Source: Nostocaceae cyanobacterium | GTDB taxonomy: Bacteria; Cyanobacteriota; Cyanobacteriia; Cyanobacteriales; Nostocaceae | Reading direction: 5' to 3' | DNA: 40,984 nucleotides | Assembly: GCA_030065825.1 (NCBI GenBank) | Contig: JASJCY010000051.1 | Span: 1 to 40,984, forward strand | In this document: in pieces, positions 16,927 to 24,438 of the stretch | Layout: each line of letters begins with the position of its first letter | How positions within the stretch are numbered: position 1 is the stretch's first letter | Position numbers and translations under genes: made by a program | The notes under the pieces: model-generated | Databases searched by the model: none | Told to the model about the DNA's origin: nothing | What the model saw: the letters and a program-made list of their open reading frames with translations, nothing else

Positions 16927-17304
16927 ATGACTCCAACATCAAATGGGCAAGTTTCCATTGTTCGCACTGAGCGTGGGTTGACCATTGCCGGAACTCGCAT
17001 CACCTTGTATGACGTGATGGATTATCTCAAAGCTCAGTACCCACCCAAGTTTATTCGTGATGCGTTCAATCTTACGGATGCTCAAATTCATGCTGCCCTT
17101 GCTTATATTGAAGCGCATCAAACAGAAGTAGAAGCAGAGTATCAGGAAATTTTGAAAGCTGCCGAAGAAACCCGGCAATTTTGGGAACAGAGGAATCGCG
17201 AACGTTTTGCTCGGATCGCTGCTACTCCCCCTCGTCCAGGCTATGAAGCGCTTAGAACTAAGCTTCAAGAACGAAGAGAGCAACGGGAAGCGAAGAAGCA
17301 ATGA
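16927..17304 (+). CDS. DUF433-type antitoxin
   Basis: This is a 125-aa protein with the DUF433 helix-turn-helix core near the N terminus (SIVRTERGLTIAGTRITLYD, then TDAQIHAALAYIEAHQTEVE). The second half is a charged helix that should contact a toxin. It overlaps the next gene by four bases (ATGA), as in two-gene TA operons. It is closely similar to the protein at 23820-24206 (MTSASNGQTSIIRTERGL). GGGGG lies about 10 bases before the start. Confidence 0.85.
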   Translation: MTPTSNGQVSIVRTERGLTIAGTRITLYDVMDYLKAQYPPKFIRDAFNLTDAQIHAALAYIEAHQTEVEAEYQEILKAAEETRQFWEQRNRERFARIAATPPRPGYEALRTKLQERREQREAKKQ

Positions 17305-17726
17305 TTGTTCTGGCTGATTACAATTTGAATCGGCAGGCAATTCTGATCTCTGGAAGTCTTGTTGTGAGTGGATTGTTAGAACTTGCTCCAATTCAGGTGA
17401 GGACATTTGAAGACGTTGGCTTACCCGCAGACAGCAATGATCGAGTAGTTTGGAGATTTGCCCAAACCAACGGAATGCTCTTACTTACGGCAAACCGGAA
17501 TGCCAAGAGTGAAGACTCGTTGGAACAAGTAATGCGTGAAGAAAATCAACCGACTTCATTTCCAATCATTACGATTGGTGATCCAGATCGGGTCAATGAA
17601 TCTGACTATCGAGAACGTTGCGTTGAAAGGCTTGTAGAGATTGTGATCGATATTCAAGAATATATTGATATTATTCGTATTCTACATGAGCGCATGGATG
17701 TGGAGTCTCATTTCGACGAAGACTAA
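17301..17726 (+). CDS. PIN-like (DUF5615-type) toxin with a foreign ParE tail
   Basis: This is a 141-aa frame. Residues 1-118 (MIVLADYNLNRQAILISG, RTFEDVGLPADSNDRVVWRF, MLLLTANRN) fit the PIN-like partner of DUF433 antitoxins, with acidic residues at D6 and around LPADSND. The last 22 residues, EYIDIIRILHERMDVESHFD plus ED, are the C terminus of ParE and come from a duplicated segment (17658-17757). The natural end of the toxin has therefore been replaced. Whether the chimera is active is unknown. Confidence 0.7.
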   Translation: MIVLADYNLNRQAILISGSLVVSGLLELAPIQVRTFEDVGLPADSNDRVVWRFAQTNGMLLLTANRNAKSEDSLEQVMREENQPTSFPIITIGDPDRVNESDYRERCVERLVEIVIDIQEYIDIIRILHERMDVESHFDED

Positions 17727-17757
17727 CGCAAAGACAACCCATCTCCCTTCACATGAG
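17658..17757. repeat. Duplicated parE 3' segment
   Basis: About 100 bases here match 14353-14454, covering the last 22 parE codons plus the following CGCAAA.ACAACCCATCTCC tract. The copy runs into the toxin gene at its left edge and into xisC fragment 3 shortly after its right edge. Confidence 0.8.
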
Positions 17758-17769
17758 CTAGTCGCTATT

Positions 17770-17996
17770 GAATACTCATCAAAGCCGCAGCAGATAATTT
17801 AGGTCATACCGTTGATGAACATACAAAAACATATCAGCGTTGGTTTGGCATTGAAAACCGTAAAAAAGCCTTTGGTGAGGTAATTAGTCAAAAGTCGTTA
17901 ATTAAGTTGCAGAAGAATGAAATATTAGCATTACGGATAGAAAATGAAAGGTTAAGGTTGGAAGTTGAGAGATTGAAATTCTCGGATAATGTCTAA
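17770..17996 (+). pseudogene. xisC 3'-end fragment 3
   Basis: This is the longest tail copy: about 75 codons, beginning at GAATACTCATCAAAGC and reading IKAADNLGHTVDEHTKTYQR (with one more A in the tract), FGIENRKKAFGEVISQKSL and a final LEVERLKFSDNV. It includes the catalytic His and Tyr region but has no N-terminal or first-Arg part. There is no start codon. TCTAAAAATC at its end matches the ends of fragments 1 and 2. Confidence 0.85.
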
Positions 17997-18150
17997 AAAT
18001 CTATGTTTTTTTAATTAAGTCGCAATTTTTTTTCGGTGTTGCTGAATCATGGAATGATTTCACGCAATTTTTAAAGATTTTTTCCTAAAATTCTTGAGAT
18101 TCTGCTCAATTAGATGCAATACTTTATATCAGTGTACTGTTTGGTGTTAT

Positions 18151-18169
18151 AGACGGAAAATTTCCGTCT
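18151..18169. promoter_or_regulatory. ACGGAAA palindrome before the glycosyltransferase gene
   Basis: AGACGGAAAATTTCCGTCT is a perfect palindrome about 30 bases before the TTG start. It shares ACGGAAA/TTTCCGT and a following ATAAATA with the palindrome at 14721-14743. It could be an operator or a small hairpin. Confidence 0.4.
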
Positions 18170-18197
18170 CATAAATATAAGTAGGGAGACTTATCTT

Positions 18198-19736
18198 TTG
18201 CACTATAACGACCTTGAATTAAAGTTTTTACCTGAACATCTAAGAAATGGTCAGATTATTGATATCCCAGATATAGTAAAAAATCTAGATGCTGCCAACG
18301 AAACTCTTAAAACAAAACCATTTGAATATCCAATTCAATCCTTAACTGAATTTAACCCTTTTGTGAAAGAAGGAGAGCGTTTGCGTGAGACAAATTTTAA
18401 TGCATGTCACGATCTTCGTGAAAAACTTGATATTCAGTTGAATAATGCTTTCTACTTTAATTCAGAGAATGTAGACCTGAGCGATTCAGATGCTCAATCT
18501 ATTGTTGAAGCAGCGCATGACTTTCTTTGTCCTAGGGACCACAATCGGCTTTGGTTACTGCCTGCCTTTGTTGAAAGGGAATCTATTGCTCATGTTGCCA
18601 CTTACCATCAGTCTTTATTGCCAAGGAACCGCGTTATCGTTGTTAGTCCTGATCAGAAGACATTGGCAGCAGCGGCACCTCATTGTGACATTGTTATCAA
18701 TCAGTCCCAGGTTCTGGAATGCATTAATATCAATGCATTACGAGAAGAGGGTTTTTTACCAAGGCATAGAAATGTTTGCTTGAGTGGAAAAGGAACTACA
18801 CTTTTAGCTGGATTCATTTGGGCTATGGCTCATGAATTAATTAATGATGAAACCTATGTTGGCCATACTGATACTGATGAAATCAACTTAGATTTTTCTG
18901 GATCTTATTATCAGACAGGTTCCAAGGAAAGGCTTCATGTTAGTCCATATAGGCCTGCCGAGTACATGGCAGCAGCGGCGGCATACATGCCAAGCTCTCA
19001 TAAAGTTTCCGTTGTACAACCAGCCAAAGCGGGTGTGCGAAGAAAAGGAGAAGTTTGCTTACCAACATGGATGATGATGGCTAATACGATAATTGGAGAT
19101 GCCAAAATGAGGCAGATGGGCTTGGAGCTTTGCCGCGTTGCATGGCCATCTCCTGGGGAAGCCATTGTTTGTGCATCTGTGTATCGAGATATGCCGTGGC
19201 AAGGAACAACAGGGTTTGATCTTGATCGGTATGCAAAGGCATTTTATATGGAGATGGGATTTAGCAAGCTTAGTAGCAAAGAGAGTTATGCATTTGTACA
19301 GGTAGGAATTCCTGCTCCAAAAATTGAGAGCTATGGTGTCAGAGAAACAGATGATATCGGACAAGCTATATGGGCAACAAGTATTTATTCAACACAAGAA
19401 CAGTTTTACTACCACCAATTGAGAAAAGAAGGATCAGCCGAATTCGCTCCGGGATATTCCGATAATCTGATTAAAGCATTTAATGAACAGTTTGCTGGGG
19501 TAGAATTGCGGGTGCCATTCACATGCCCTCCTGATATTTTACAGAATGATTATGGAAAACTCTATATTGAATCCGAGTATTCTGATCCAAATAGAGCAAT
19601 GTATTGTGCTGGTCCATTTTATTATCCATCACCAACAAGGATGCTAGAAATGGGAATTATCAATTTGGATAAAGTCAGGGAAGTCCCGAATCTGAGCACA
19701 AGTGCCAACAAGTCACCTCATAGGCTAGGTTATTAG
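18198..19736 (+). CDS. Putative GT-A glycosyltransferase, distantly MPGS-like
   Basis: This is a 512-aa protein from TTG at 18198 (AGGGAG about ten bases upstream). The middle contains LSGKGTTLLAGFIWAMAHEL followed by YVGHTDTDEINLDFS. A GKG-x-L-x-G helix followed by YVG-x-x-DxD resembles the nucleotide-sugar and metal-binding core of mannosyl-3-phosphoglycerate synthases (GT55), where the tract is near GKGEGMLLG...YVGFIDAD. Before it, RNRVIVVSPDQKTLAAAAPH resembles the first Rossmann-like strands. The C terminus is not recognised. It would transfer a sugar to a small acceptor. Such cargo is not expected in a hupL element. The assignment is by motif only. Confidence 0.5.
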   Translation: MHYNDLELKFLPEHLRNGQIIDIPDIVKNLDAANETLKTKPFEYPIQSLTEFNPFVKEGERLRETNFNACHDLREKLDIQLNNAFYFNSENVDLSDSDAQSIVEAAHDFLCPRDHNRLWLLPAFVERESIAHVATYHQSLLPRNRVIVVSPDQKTLAAAAPHCDIVINQSQVLECININALREEGFLPRHRNVCLSGKGTTLLAGFIWAMAHELINDETYVGHTDTDEINLDFSGSYYQTGSKERLHVSPYRPAEYMAAAAAYMPSSHKVSVVQPAKAGVRRKGEVCLPTWMMMANTIIGDAKMRQMGLELCRVAWPSPGEAIVCASVYRDMPWQGTTGFDLDRYAKAFYMEMGFSKLSSKESYAFVQVGIPAPKIESYGVRETDDIGQAIWATSIYSTQEQFYYHQLRKEGSAEFAPGYSDNLIKAFNEQFAGVELRVPFTCPPDILQNDYGKLYIESEYSDPNRAMYCAGPFYYPSPTRMLEMGIINLDKVREVPNLSTSANKSPHRLGY

Positions 19737-19738
19737 GT

Positions 19739-19821
19739 ACGAAACCCAACAATCACAAGCTTTTTTTGCCTAACAAGGTGGTGGAGCAGATGTGAAGTCG
19801 AAAGCGTCGGGTTTCGTTATA
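19739..19821. repeat. Palindromic sequence between cassettes, possible attC-like site
   Basis: ACGAAACCC (from 19739) and GGGTTTCGT (to 19817) can pair as an outer stem. Inside are CCTAACAAGG (19769) and CGTTATA at the end, which look like the R-box pair of an integron attC site. The two readings compete, so the attC label is weak. It lies exactly between the glycosyltransferase and the acetyltransferase genes. Confidence 0.35.
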
Positions 19822-19861
19822 AAATTGTTTTATACTGCTCAACTTTACCATTATATAGTCT

Positions 19862-20344
19862 GTGTATATTTCTTCAGATTCCGAACTTAGAAGAGCTTTA
19901 ATAAATGAAGTAAATAAAGTTCAGCAATTGATCCATAAGACAATAGATGTTTCCTATGCGGAATTTTACGACTCAAAGGGAATAAACTTTTCTAAAGATT
20001 TTCATTCAATAGAAGAAATTTCTAATCGGATGAAATCTGGCAATGTTGTTGTAGTTACTGAAGGTGACTGTATTGTTGCAACTGGGGCCTCTTTGGGCAA
20101 TAAAATCTTTGGTGTTTTTGTTCTCCCAGAGAAGCAAAGACAAGGATATGGTAAGAAAGTTATGGAAGAATTAGAGAGACTCTTGAAATCCCAAGGTTTC
20201 GATAGAGTGGTTTTAGATATCTCTTTGGCATCCTTGGATTTCTATAAGTCTCTGAGGTATGTCATAACAGGCGAAACAAATATTGCACTCGAGGATGGGT
20301 CACACTTTAAATACTTTAATGCAGAAAAAGAGTTGGGGCTATAG
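19862..20344 (+). CDS. GNAT-family acetyltransferase
   Basis: This is a 160-aa protein starting at GTG (19862). The acetyl-CoA-binding motif A is IFGVFVLPEKQRQGYGKKVM (V-x-P-x-x-x-x-x-GYG) followed by a helix. The next strand and helix, DRVVLDISLASLDFYKSLRY, complete the GNAT fold. Substrate residues cannot be inferred. It is separated from the preceding gene by a palindromic spacer and from the following gene by 300 bases of repeat remnants. Confidence 0.8.
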   Translation: MYISSDSELRRALINEVNKVQQLIHKTIDVSYAEFYDSKGINFSKDFHSIEEISNRMKSGNVVVVTEGDCIVATGASLGNKIFGVFVLPEKQRQGYGKKVMEELERLLKSQGFDRVVLDISLASLDFYKSLRYVITGETNIALEDGSHFKYFNAEKELGL

Positions 20345-20647
20345 GCGTTGCATAAGTGCGGGATGAATTGGCGTTTGAAACCATTGAAAAAAAGTTGTGT
20401 GTTGATCGCAGTTGACAGGTTTCACCCTTTCTAATTCTGAGTTATGCTTTTAGCGGTTCAGAGGTTGAAGGTGCTTCTACCATGTCTAACAGGCTCTTGC
20501 AGCAGACGCGCAGCCGATCTCGTAGGGGTGCGTTCCCCACTACAACTTCTCACTACTTTTTGCCTTGGACTGCCTTAACTGCGATCGCTAATATACACAC
20601 AGGTGAAGAATTTATAATGATATAAAGCAAAAACCTAAATAAAGTTT
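20345..20647. repeat. Spacer with an attC-like left half and a 200-bp-repeat right end
   Basis: TCTAACAGGCTCTTGCAGCA at 20485 resembles the left half of an attC site. GGGGTGCGTTCC follows near 20525 as a piece of the 86-bp hairpin repeat. From about 20560 to 20616 the sequence matches the right end of the 200-bp repeat (CTGCGATCGCTAATATACAC type). No gene is seen. Confidence 0.4.
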
Positions 20648-20989
20648 ATGACTCTAGCAATTGCTCTTGAACCTGCTCCCATCAAGGTTGATACTTACGG
20701 TGTTGTACGAGTTGCTAATACTCGTGTTACTCTAGACATTCTCGTGACTGCTTTTCTAGAGGGATGCACACCAGAGGAAATAGGAGAGCAGTATCCATCA
20801 CTACAACTACCGGATATTTACTTGGTGATCAGTTACTACCTTAGACACCGGGATGAGGTTCATACCTATCTTGCAGAACGCCAACGTCAAGCAGATATAA
20901 TTCGACAGGAAGCTGAACAACGGTTTAATCCAATGAGAATACGCGATCGCCTGCTTGCTAGACGTAATCAATCCAAGTATCCAAAATGA
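20648..20989 (+). CDS. DUF433-type antitoxin
   Basis: This is a 113-aa protein. The DUF433 core is VVRVANTRVTLDILVTAFLEG followed by CTPEEIGEQYPSLQLPDIYL and a YYLRHRDEV helix. A charged C-terminal tail ends in RNQSKYPK. The stop overlaps the start of the following PIN-like toxin (ATGA). The toxin has a nonsense codon, so this antitoxin has no intact partner. Confidence 0.85.
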   Translation: MTLAIALEPAPIKVDTYGVVRVANTRVTLDILVTAFLEGCTPEEIGEQYPSLQLPDIYLVISYYLRHRDEVHTYLAERQRQADIIRQEAEQRFNPMRIRDRLLARRNQSKYPK

Positions 20990-21339
20990 TTCGGTTTCTG
21001 GCTGATGAAAATTTTAATAATCAAATAGTGTGAGGTATTCTTCGTCAAAACCTAAATATTGATATTGTGCGTGTTCAAGATGTAGATTTGTCAGGAGCAG
21101 ATGACCCAACTGTGTTAGCATGGGCAGCTAAAGAAGGACGAATAATTCTGACTTATGATGTTGCTACGATGATAACTTTTGCATATCAACGTATTGAAGC
21201 AGGATTATCTATGCCTGGATTGTTTGAGCTTAGTCGTCGTGTCTTAGTAGGGTTAGCCATAGAGGAAGTTATTTTAATTGCTGAGTGTAGCCTTGATGGA
21301 GAGTGGGAAGGACAAGTAAGATTTCTCCCCCTACGGTAG
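20986..21339 (+). pseudogene. PIN-like DUF5615 toxin with a nonsense codon
   Basis: The frame starts MIRFLADENFNNQIV, a typical DUF5615 start with the first catalytic Asp, then meets TGA at 21031-21033 (codon 16; CGA for Arg fits the family). It continues to the end: VRVQDVDLSGADDPTVLAWA, EGRIILTYDVATM and a C terminus at 21339. A single base change (C to T) explains the break. Confidence 0.9.
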
Positions 21340-21348
21340 ATAAAAGGA

Positions 21349-21447
21349 CTAATTGAATTGCAGAAAAATGAAATATTCGCGCTACAGATGGAAAATAAAA
21401 GATTAAGGTTGGAAGTTGAAAAATTGAAATTCTCGAAGAATGTCTAA
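21349..21447 (+). pseudogene. xisC 3'-end fragment 4
   Basis: About 32 codons, LIELQKNEIFALQMENKRLR and LEVEKLKFSKNV, match the XisC coiled coil. The fragment starts 10 bases after the toxin pseudogene and ends next to an integrase remnant on the other strand. Confidence 0.8.
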
Positions 21448-21480
21448 ATTAAACGAACCGGAATCTTTTTTATTTTCTTG

Positions 21481-21678
21481 GTGAATAATTGCGAAAACTT
21501 CATCTGTTGTTAAAACTGTTGGTAAATATTTAGATTTATTTGCGCGAACCGCATCAACTTTCAAATCTAAATCTTGTTTTAATACCTGTTTGCAGAGAAA
21601 AAAAACTGCATAAAATGCTTGATTTTCCGTTGATACGGCAACATTTTCATTGACGGCGAGATGTGTTAAAAGTATTAT
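21481..21678 (-). pseudogene. Integron-type integrase, N-terminal-domain remnant
   Basis: The minus strand reads LLTHLAVNENVAVSTENQAF, then YAVFFLCKQVLKQDLDL and RANKSKYLPTVLTTDEVFAI. This matches the end of the core-binding domain and the start of the catalytic domain of integron integrases (compare STQNQALSALLFLYK and LPVVLTxxEV). It has no start and loses similarity after EVFAIIH. The C-terminal part of such a gene is at 13362-13505. Confidence 0.75.
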
Positions 21679-21741
21679 AAATAGTTAGATGAAGTTGCAG
21701 GCTTCTATTCAAAATTTAGTTCTCAAGGAGACGATAAAACT

Positions 21742-22098
21742 ATGCTCTGTTTGCGTTCAAAAATGACAGCGTTTGCACTTGCAAGTCTCTGTTGCCTAGC
21801 CATTCTCTTCAGCTTTAGTTCACATGCTATTGCCCAAGATATTAATGTTAACCTTGATGCAGTTAGTCAGACCGAATCAAAACAAAAATTAGGTAATGTA
21901 AATAATTGTTCTGCTAGCGACCTACCTGAAGGTAGCTATACAATAAGTTGTATTAACTGCAGACTTTTAGACAATGGTAAAGTTCTCCAAGCAGACTGTC
22001 GGAGAGGTACAGATGAACCTTACGATACTCGAACCCAACTTAGATTGACAGCAATTGAGAATATTCGTGGAGCTCTCCAATATAGGGAACGCAAATAA
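21742..22098 (+). CDS. Secreted cyanovirin-N-like (CVNH) protein
   Basis: This is a 118-aa protein with a signal peptide: basic start (MLCLRSKM), a hydrophobic stretch (ALASLCCLAILFSFSS) and a likely cleavage after SHAIAQ. The mature part has GSYTISCINCRLLDNG, VLQADCRRG, and TQLRLTAIENIRGALQY, which align with one half of the cyanovirin-N homology domain (SYTDTC.. C-x-L, L-x-A-x-C, L-x-L, IxNxxGxL). AAGGAG lies 11 bases before the ATG. CVNH proteins bind mannose-rich glycans. Function here is inferred; two extra cysteines are present. Confidence 0.65.
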   Translation: MLCLRSKMTAFALASLCCLAILFSFSSHAIAQDINVNLDAVSQTESKQKLGNVNNCSASDLPEGSYTISCINCRLLDNGKVLQADCRRGTDEPYDTRTQLRLTAIENIRGALQYRERK

Positions 22099-22512
22099 AG
22101 CAGCTCGATCATTCTGATCTCAGTCGTTATGCAGACAGTTAAACAGATCTGACAAGGTATCATCTGAGCAGCTCTTAGAGGTCTGCTCCCCGTAGATTCC
22201 CTTAACTACAATAGAGATCTGTGCTAAAACCCTAGCCATGTAGACTAAGCAATCCGAACTATATCGGCGTCGTAGTCCGATCATTGATCGGTAGGTTGGG
22301 TTACGCTATCGCGTAACCTAACGCCAGATTTTTGCCCAATTAGTCGCTCTCTTGAAAGAATTGATCCGACCCTTATGTCATTAGCTATGATCCGTTCAAT
22401 ACCATTCCTTGGTGGAATAGCAGAACCACTCATGACTGTAATGCTGGCAGATCGCTTTGAAAAGGCATTACGCCAAAGAAATTAGTTTACTCCAGTGGTT
22501 CTGAAAATCCAT
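22099..22512. other. Gap with a short ORF remnant
   Basis: Only one short frame is notable: ATG at 22375 to TAG at 22485, reading MIRSIPFLGGIAEPLMTVML and ADRFEKALRQRN after four residues. It looks like the C-terminal end of a lost gene. Near 22290-22325 a short palindrome GGTTACGC.ATCGCGTAACC is seen. The rest shows nothing I recognise. Confidence 0.35.
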
Positions 22513-22582
22513 CTAACAACCGTGGTGCAGCGGATTGTTGTATGCAACAGCTATCTGCAGCCGGTGACGCTGGTCGTTAAAC
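22513..22582. repeat. attC-like imperfect palindrome
   Basis: The left arm TAACAACCGTGGTGCAGCGG and the reverse complement of the right arm (TAACGACCAGCGTCACCGG) align well over about 20 bases. The site ends in GTTAAAC, which fits the GTTRRRY core-site consensus, and begins with TAACAA. Its 70-bp length fits attC sites (57-141 bp). It lies after a short ORF and before the 200-bp repeat. Confidence 0.5.
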
Positions 22583-22805
22583 ATCTTTGAGAAAAACGAT
22601 CACTCAATTTGCAAACTAAAGATATCAATACTTCTATACCTAACCTAATTTGTAATTATTTAAACTCAGATATTACTATTAACGTATTTATATTGAGAAA
22701 AATCCGGCTTTCTACTTCAATACCAAGAAAATAATTATACTTAACTACTTGTCTTGGACTTCCTTAATTGTTATCGCTAATATACACACAGGTGAAGAAT
22801 TTATT
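22579..22805. repeat. 200-bp dispersed repeat, complete copy 1
   Basis: It begins AACATCTTTGAGAAAAACGA and ends with TACACACAGGTGAAGAATTT. The middle contains TATTTATATTGAGAAAAATC and ATAATTATACTTAACTACTT. It precedes a DUF433 antitoxin gene. A complete sister copy lies at 23503-23700. Confidence 0.8.
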
Positions 22806-22875
22806 AAATCTGTGCTAGGTGGTATCACTGCCGCCCCAAAATAAGGATCTATGCAATATCTCTAGGAGTCCAACA

Positions 22876-23109
22876 GTGAGCAATAAGTTAGATCGTATTA
22901 CCGTTAACCCAAATGTGTGTCTTGGAAAGCCAACAATTCGCGGAATGCGTATCACTGTGGGATTTGTCCTAAAACTGTTGGCTAGTAACTTATCCATCCA
23001 AGAAGTTCTAGAGGCTTATCCAGAATTGGAGGATGAAGATATTCGACAGGCTCTCAACTACGCTGCTTGGGTAGTATCGGATCGCATTATTGATATCACT
23101 TCAGCATGA
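22876..23109 (+). CDS. DUF433-type antitoxin
   Basis: This is 77 aa from GTG at 22876 (MSNKLDRITVNPNVCLGKPT), preferred because TAGGAG lies eight bases upstream and the family starts this way. The core CLGKPTIRGMRITVGFVLKL plus ASNLSIQEVLEAYPELEDED and IRQALNYAAWV is a textbook DUF433 sequence. It overlaps the next gene by four bases. This is the most compact of the DUF433 genes here. Confidence 0.9.
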   Translation: MSNKLDRITVNPNVCLGKPTIRGMRITVGFVLKLLASNLSIQEVLEAYPELEDEDIRQALNYAAWVVSDRIIDITSA

Positions 23110-23480
23110 GTAACTTACGTTTGATTGCTGATGTTCATATTTCTCCTCTAACCGTCACAGCCCTAAAGTTACAGGGCTACGATATAGTGCGTAGTACCGA
23201 TTTTTTGACTGCAACTGCTGCGGATGTAGAGATTTTAGAATTTGCGAGAGTAGAAGGTCGGATTGTTTTAACACAAGATTTGGACTTTTCTATGTTAGTA
23301 GCTCTGAGCAATTACGATCAGCCAAGCTTGATCACATTGCGGCTATCTTCTGCAAAGCCTGATGTGGTAACACAAAGACTTCTAGAAGTTCTACCCAATT
23401 TAGAGCAGGATCTGATAGAGGGTTCAGCCATTACCATTGACGACGATTCTGTACGTATTCGTAAGTTGCCGATTCGTTGA
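23106..23480 (+). CDS. PIN-like DUF5615 toxin, intact
   Basis: This is a 124-aa protein. The start MSNLRLIADVHISPLTVTAL has the first acidic residue (D9). VRSTDFLTATAADVEILEFA and RIVLTQDLDFSMLVAL carry the other conserved acids of the Mut7-C/PIN-like fold. It is unbroken. It and ParE are the two toxins in the element with no visible lesion. By family it is probably an RNase held in check by the DUF433 partner just upstream. Confidence 0.88.
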   Translation: MSNLRLIADVHISPLTVTALKLQGYDIVRSTDFLTATAADVEILEFARVEGRIVLTQDLDFSMLVALSNYDQPSLITLRLSSAKPDVVTQRLLEVLPNLEQDLIEGSAITIDDDSVRIRKLPIR

Positions 23481-23502
23481 GATGAGGTCTAATGGGAACG
23501 TA

Positions 23503-23700
23503 AAACATCTTTGAGAAAAGCGATCGCTCAATTTCCAAACAAAGAAATCAATACTTCTATATTCAAGCTAACCTGTAATTATTTCAACTCAGATATTATT
23601 ATTTAAGTATTTATATTGAGAAAAATCCCGCTTTATACCTCAATCTCAAGAGAATAATTATACTTAACTACTTGTCTTGGACTTCCTTAACTGCGATCGC
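23503..23700. repeat. 200-bp dispersed repeat, complete copy 2
   Basis: It matches 22579-22805 closely from AACATCTTTGAGAAAAGCGA to CTTCCTTAACTGCGATCGC. It lies 22 bases after the toxin gene and 120 bases before the next DUF433 gene. It contains two HIP1 octamers. Confidence 0.8.
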
Positions 23701-23819
23701 AAGTCAGGGTTTGCTTGATATTGTCTCGATTCAGTTTGTCACATTTGCAGAAATGGATTCATCGATAGAATGATTCTGGAATAACATAAGGTCAGGTTCT
23801 ATTTTTTGGTGAAACAGCT

Positions 23820-24206
23820 ATGACTTCAGCATCGAATGGACAAACCTCAATTATTCGTACTGAACGTGGATTAACAATCGCGGGTACACGTATCACCCTT
23901 TACGATGTCATGGATCATCTTGCGGCTGGTTGGACACCCAAGCTAATTCTAAATTGGCTCCCTTTGACAGAGGAACAGCTTCAGGTGGCACTATCCTACA
24001 TTGATACTAACCGTACTGCGGTAGAAGCAGAATATCAAGCTGTTTTGCAAGCAACCCAAGAGATGCGTGAGTATTGGCAAGAGAAAAATAGGGAGCGTTT
24101 AGCTCAAATTGCTAAGTTGCCTCCAAAGCCAGGACAAGAAGAAGTTTATGCTAAACTCCAAACCTGGAAAGCAAAGCTTGAGCTTGGTATGAGTTGTGAA
24201 TGTTAA
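23820..24206 (+). CDS. DUF433-type antitoxin, toxin partner missing
   Basis: This is a 128-aa protein clearly paralogous to 16927-17304. Shared blocks are SIIRTERGLTIAGTRITLYD, VMDHL and EAEYQAVLQ, with NRERLAQIAKLPPKPGQEE in the C-terminal helix. No PIN-like toxin follows; 29 bases later a different antitoxin gene begins. The toxin seems to have been lost and the antitoxin kept. The last residues (LELGMSCEC) depart from the paralogue, which fits a replaced 3' end. Confidence 0.85.
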   Translation: MTSASNGQTSIIRTERGLTIAGTRITLYDVMDHLAAGWTPKLILNWLPLTEEQLQVALSYIDTNRTAVEAEYQAVLQATQEMREYWQEKNRERLAQIAKLPPKPGQEEVYAKLQTWKAKLELGMSCEC

Positions 24207-24234
24207 ACTTTAACTTAGAAACTCTAGGAAAATA

Positions 24235-24438
24235 ATGGCTATGGCTTCTATCACCATTGAGCTTTCAGACAGCCAATTCCAAAAGCTACAGGATTTAGGA
24301 AAAGCCCATGGAATCCCCCTTGAAGTCCTCTTGAAGTCAAGTTTGGAGGATTGGCTAAATTCACAAAAAAGTGAGTTTGTTGATGCAGCCGATTATGTGT
24401 TGAACAAGAATGCCCAATTGTATAAGCGTTTAGCCTGA
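24235..24438 (+). CDS. Antitoxin-like partner of a Doc-type toxin
   Basis: This is a 67-aa protein: MAMASITIELSDSQFQKLQD, then AHGIPLEVLLKSSLEDWL and a C-terminal FVDAADYVLNKNAQLYKRLA. The first part looks like a ribbon-helix-helix DNA-binding domain, and the tail fits the short segment that plugs Fic/Doc active sites. Its stop overlaps the doc start (TGATG). The doc gene is frameshifted. Confidence 0.75.
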   Translation: MAMASITIELSDSQFQKLQDLGKAHGIPLEVLLKSSLEDWLNSQKSEFVDAADYVLNKNAQLYKRLA

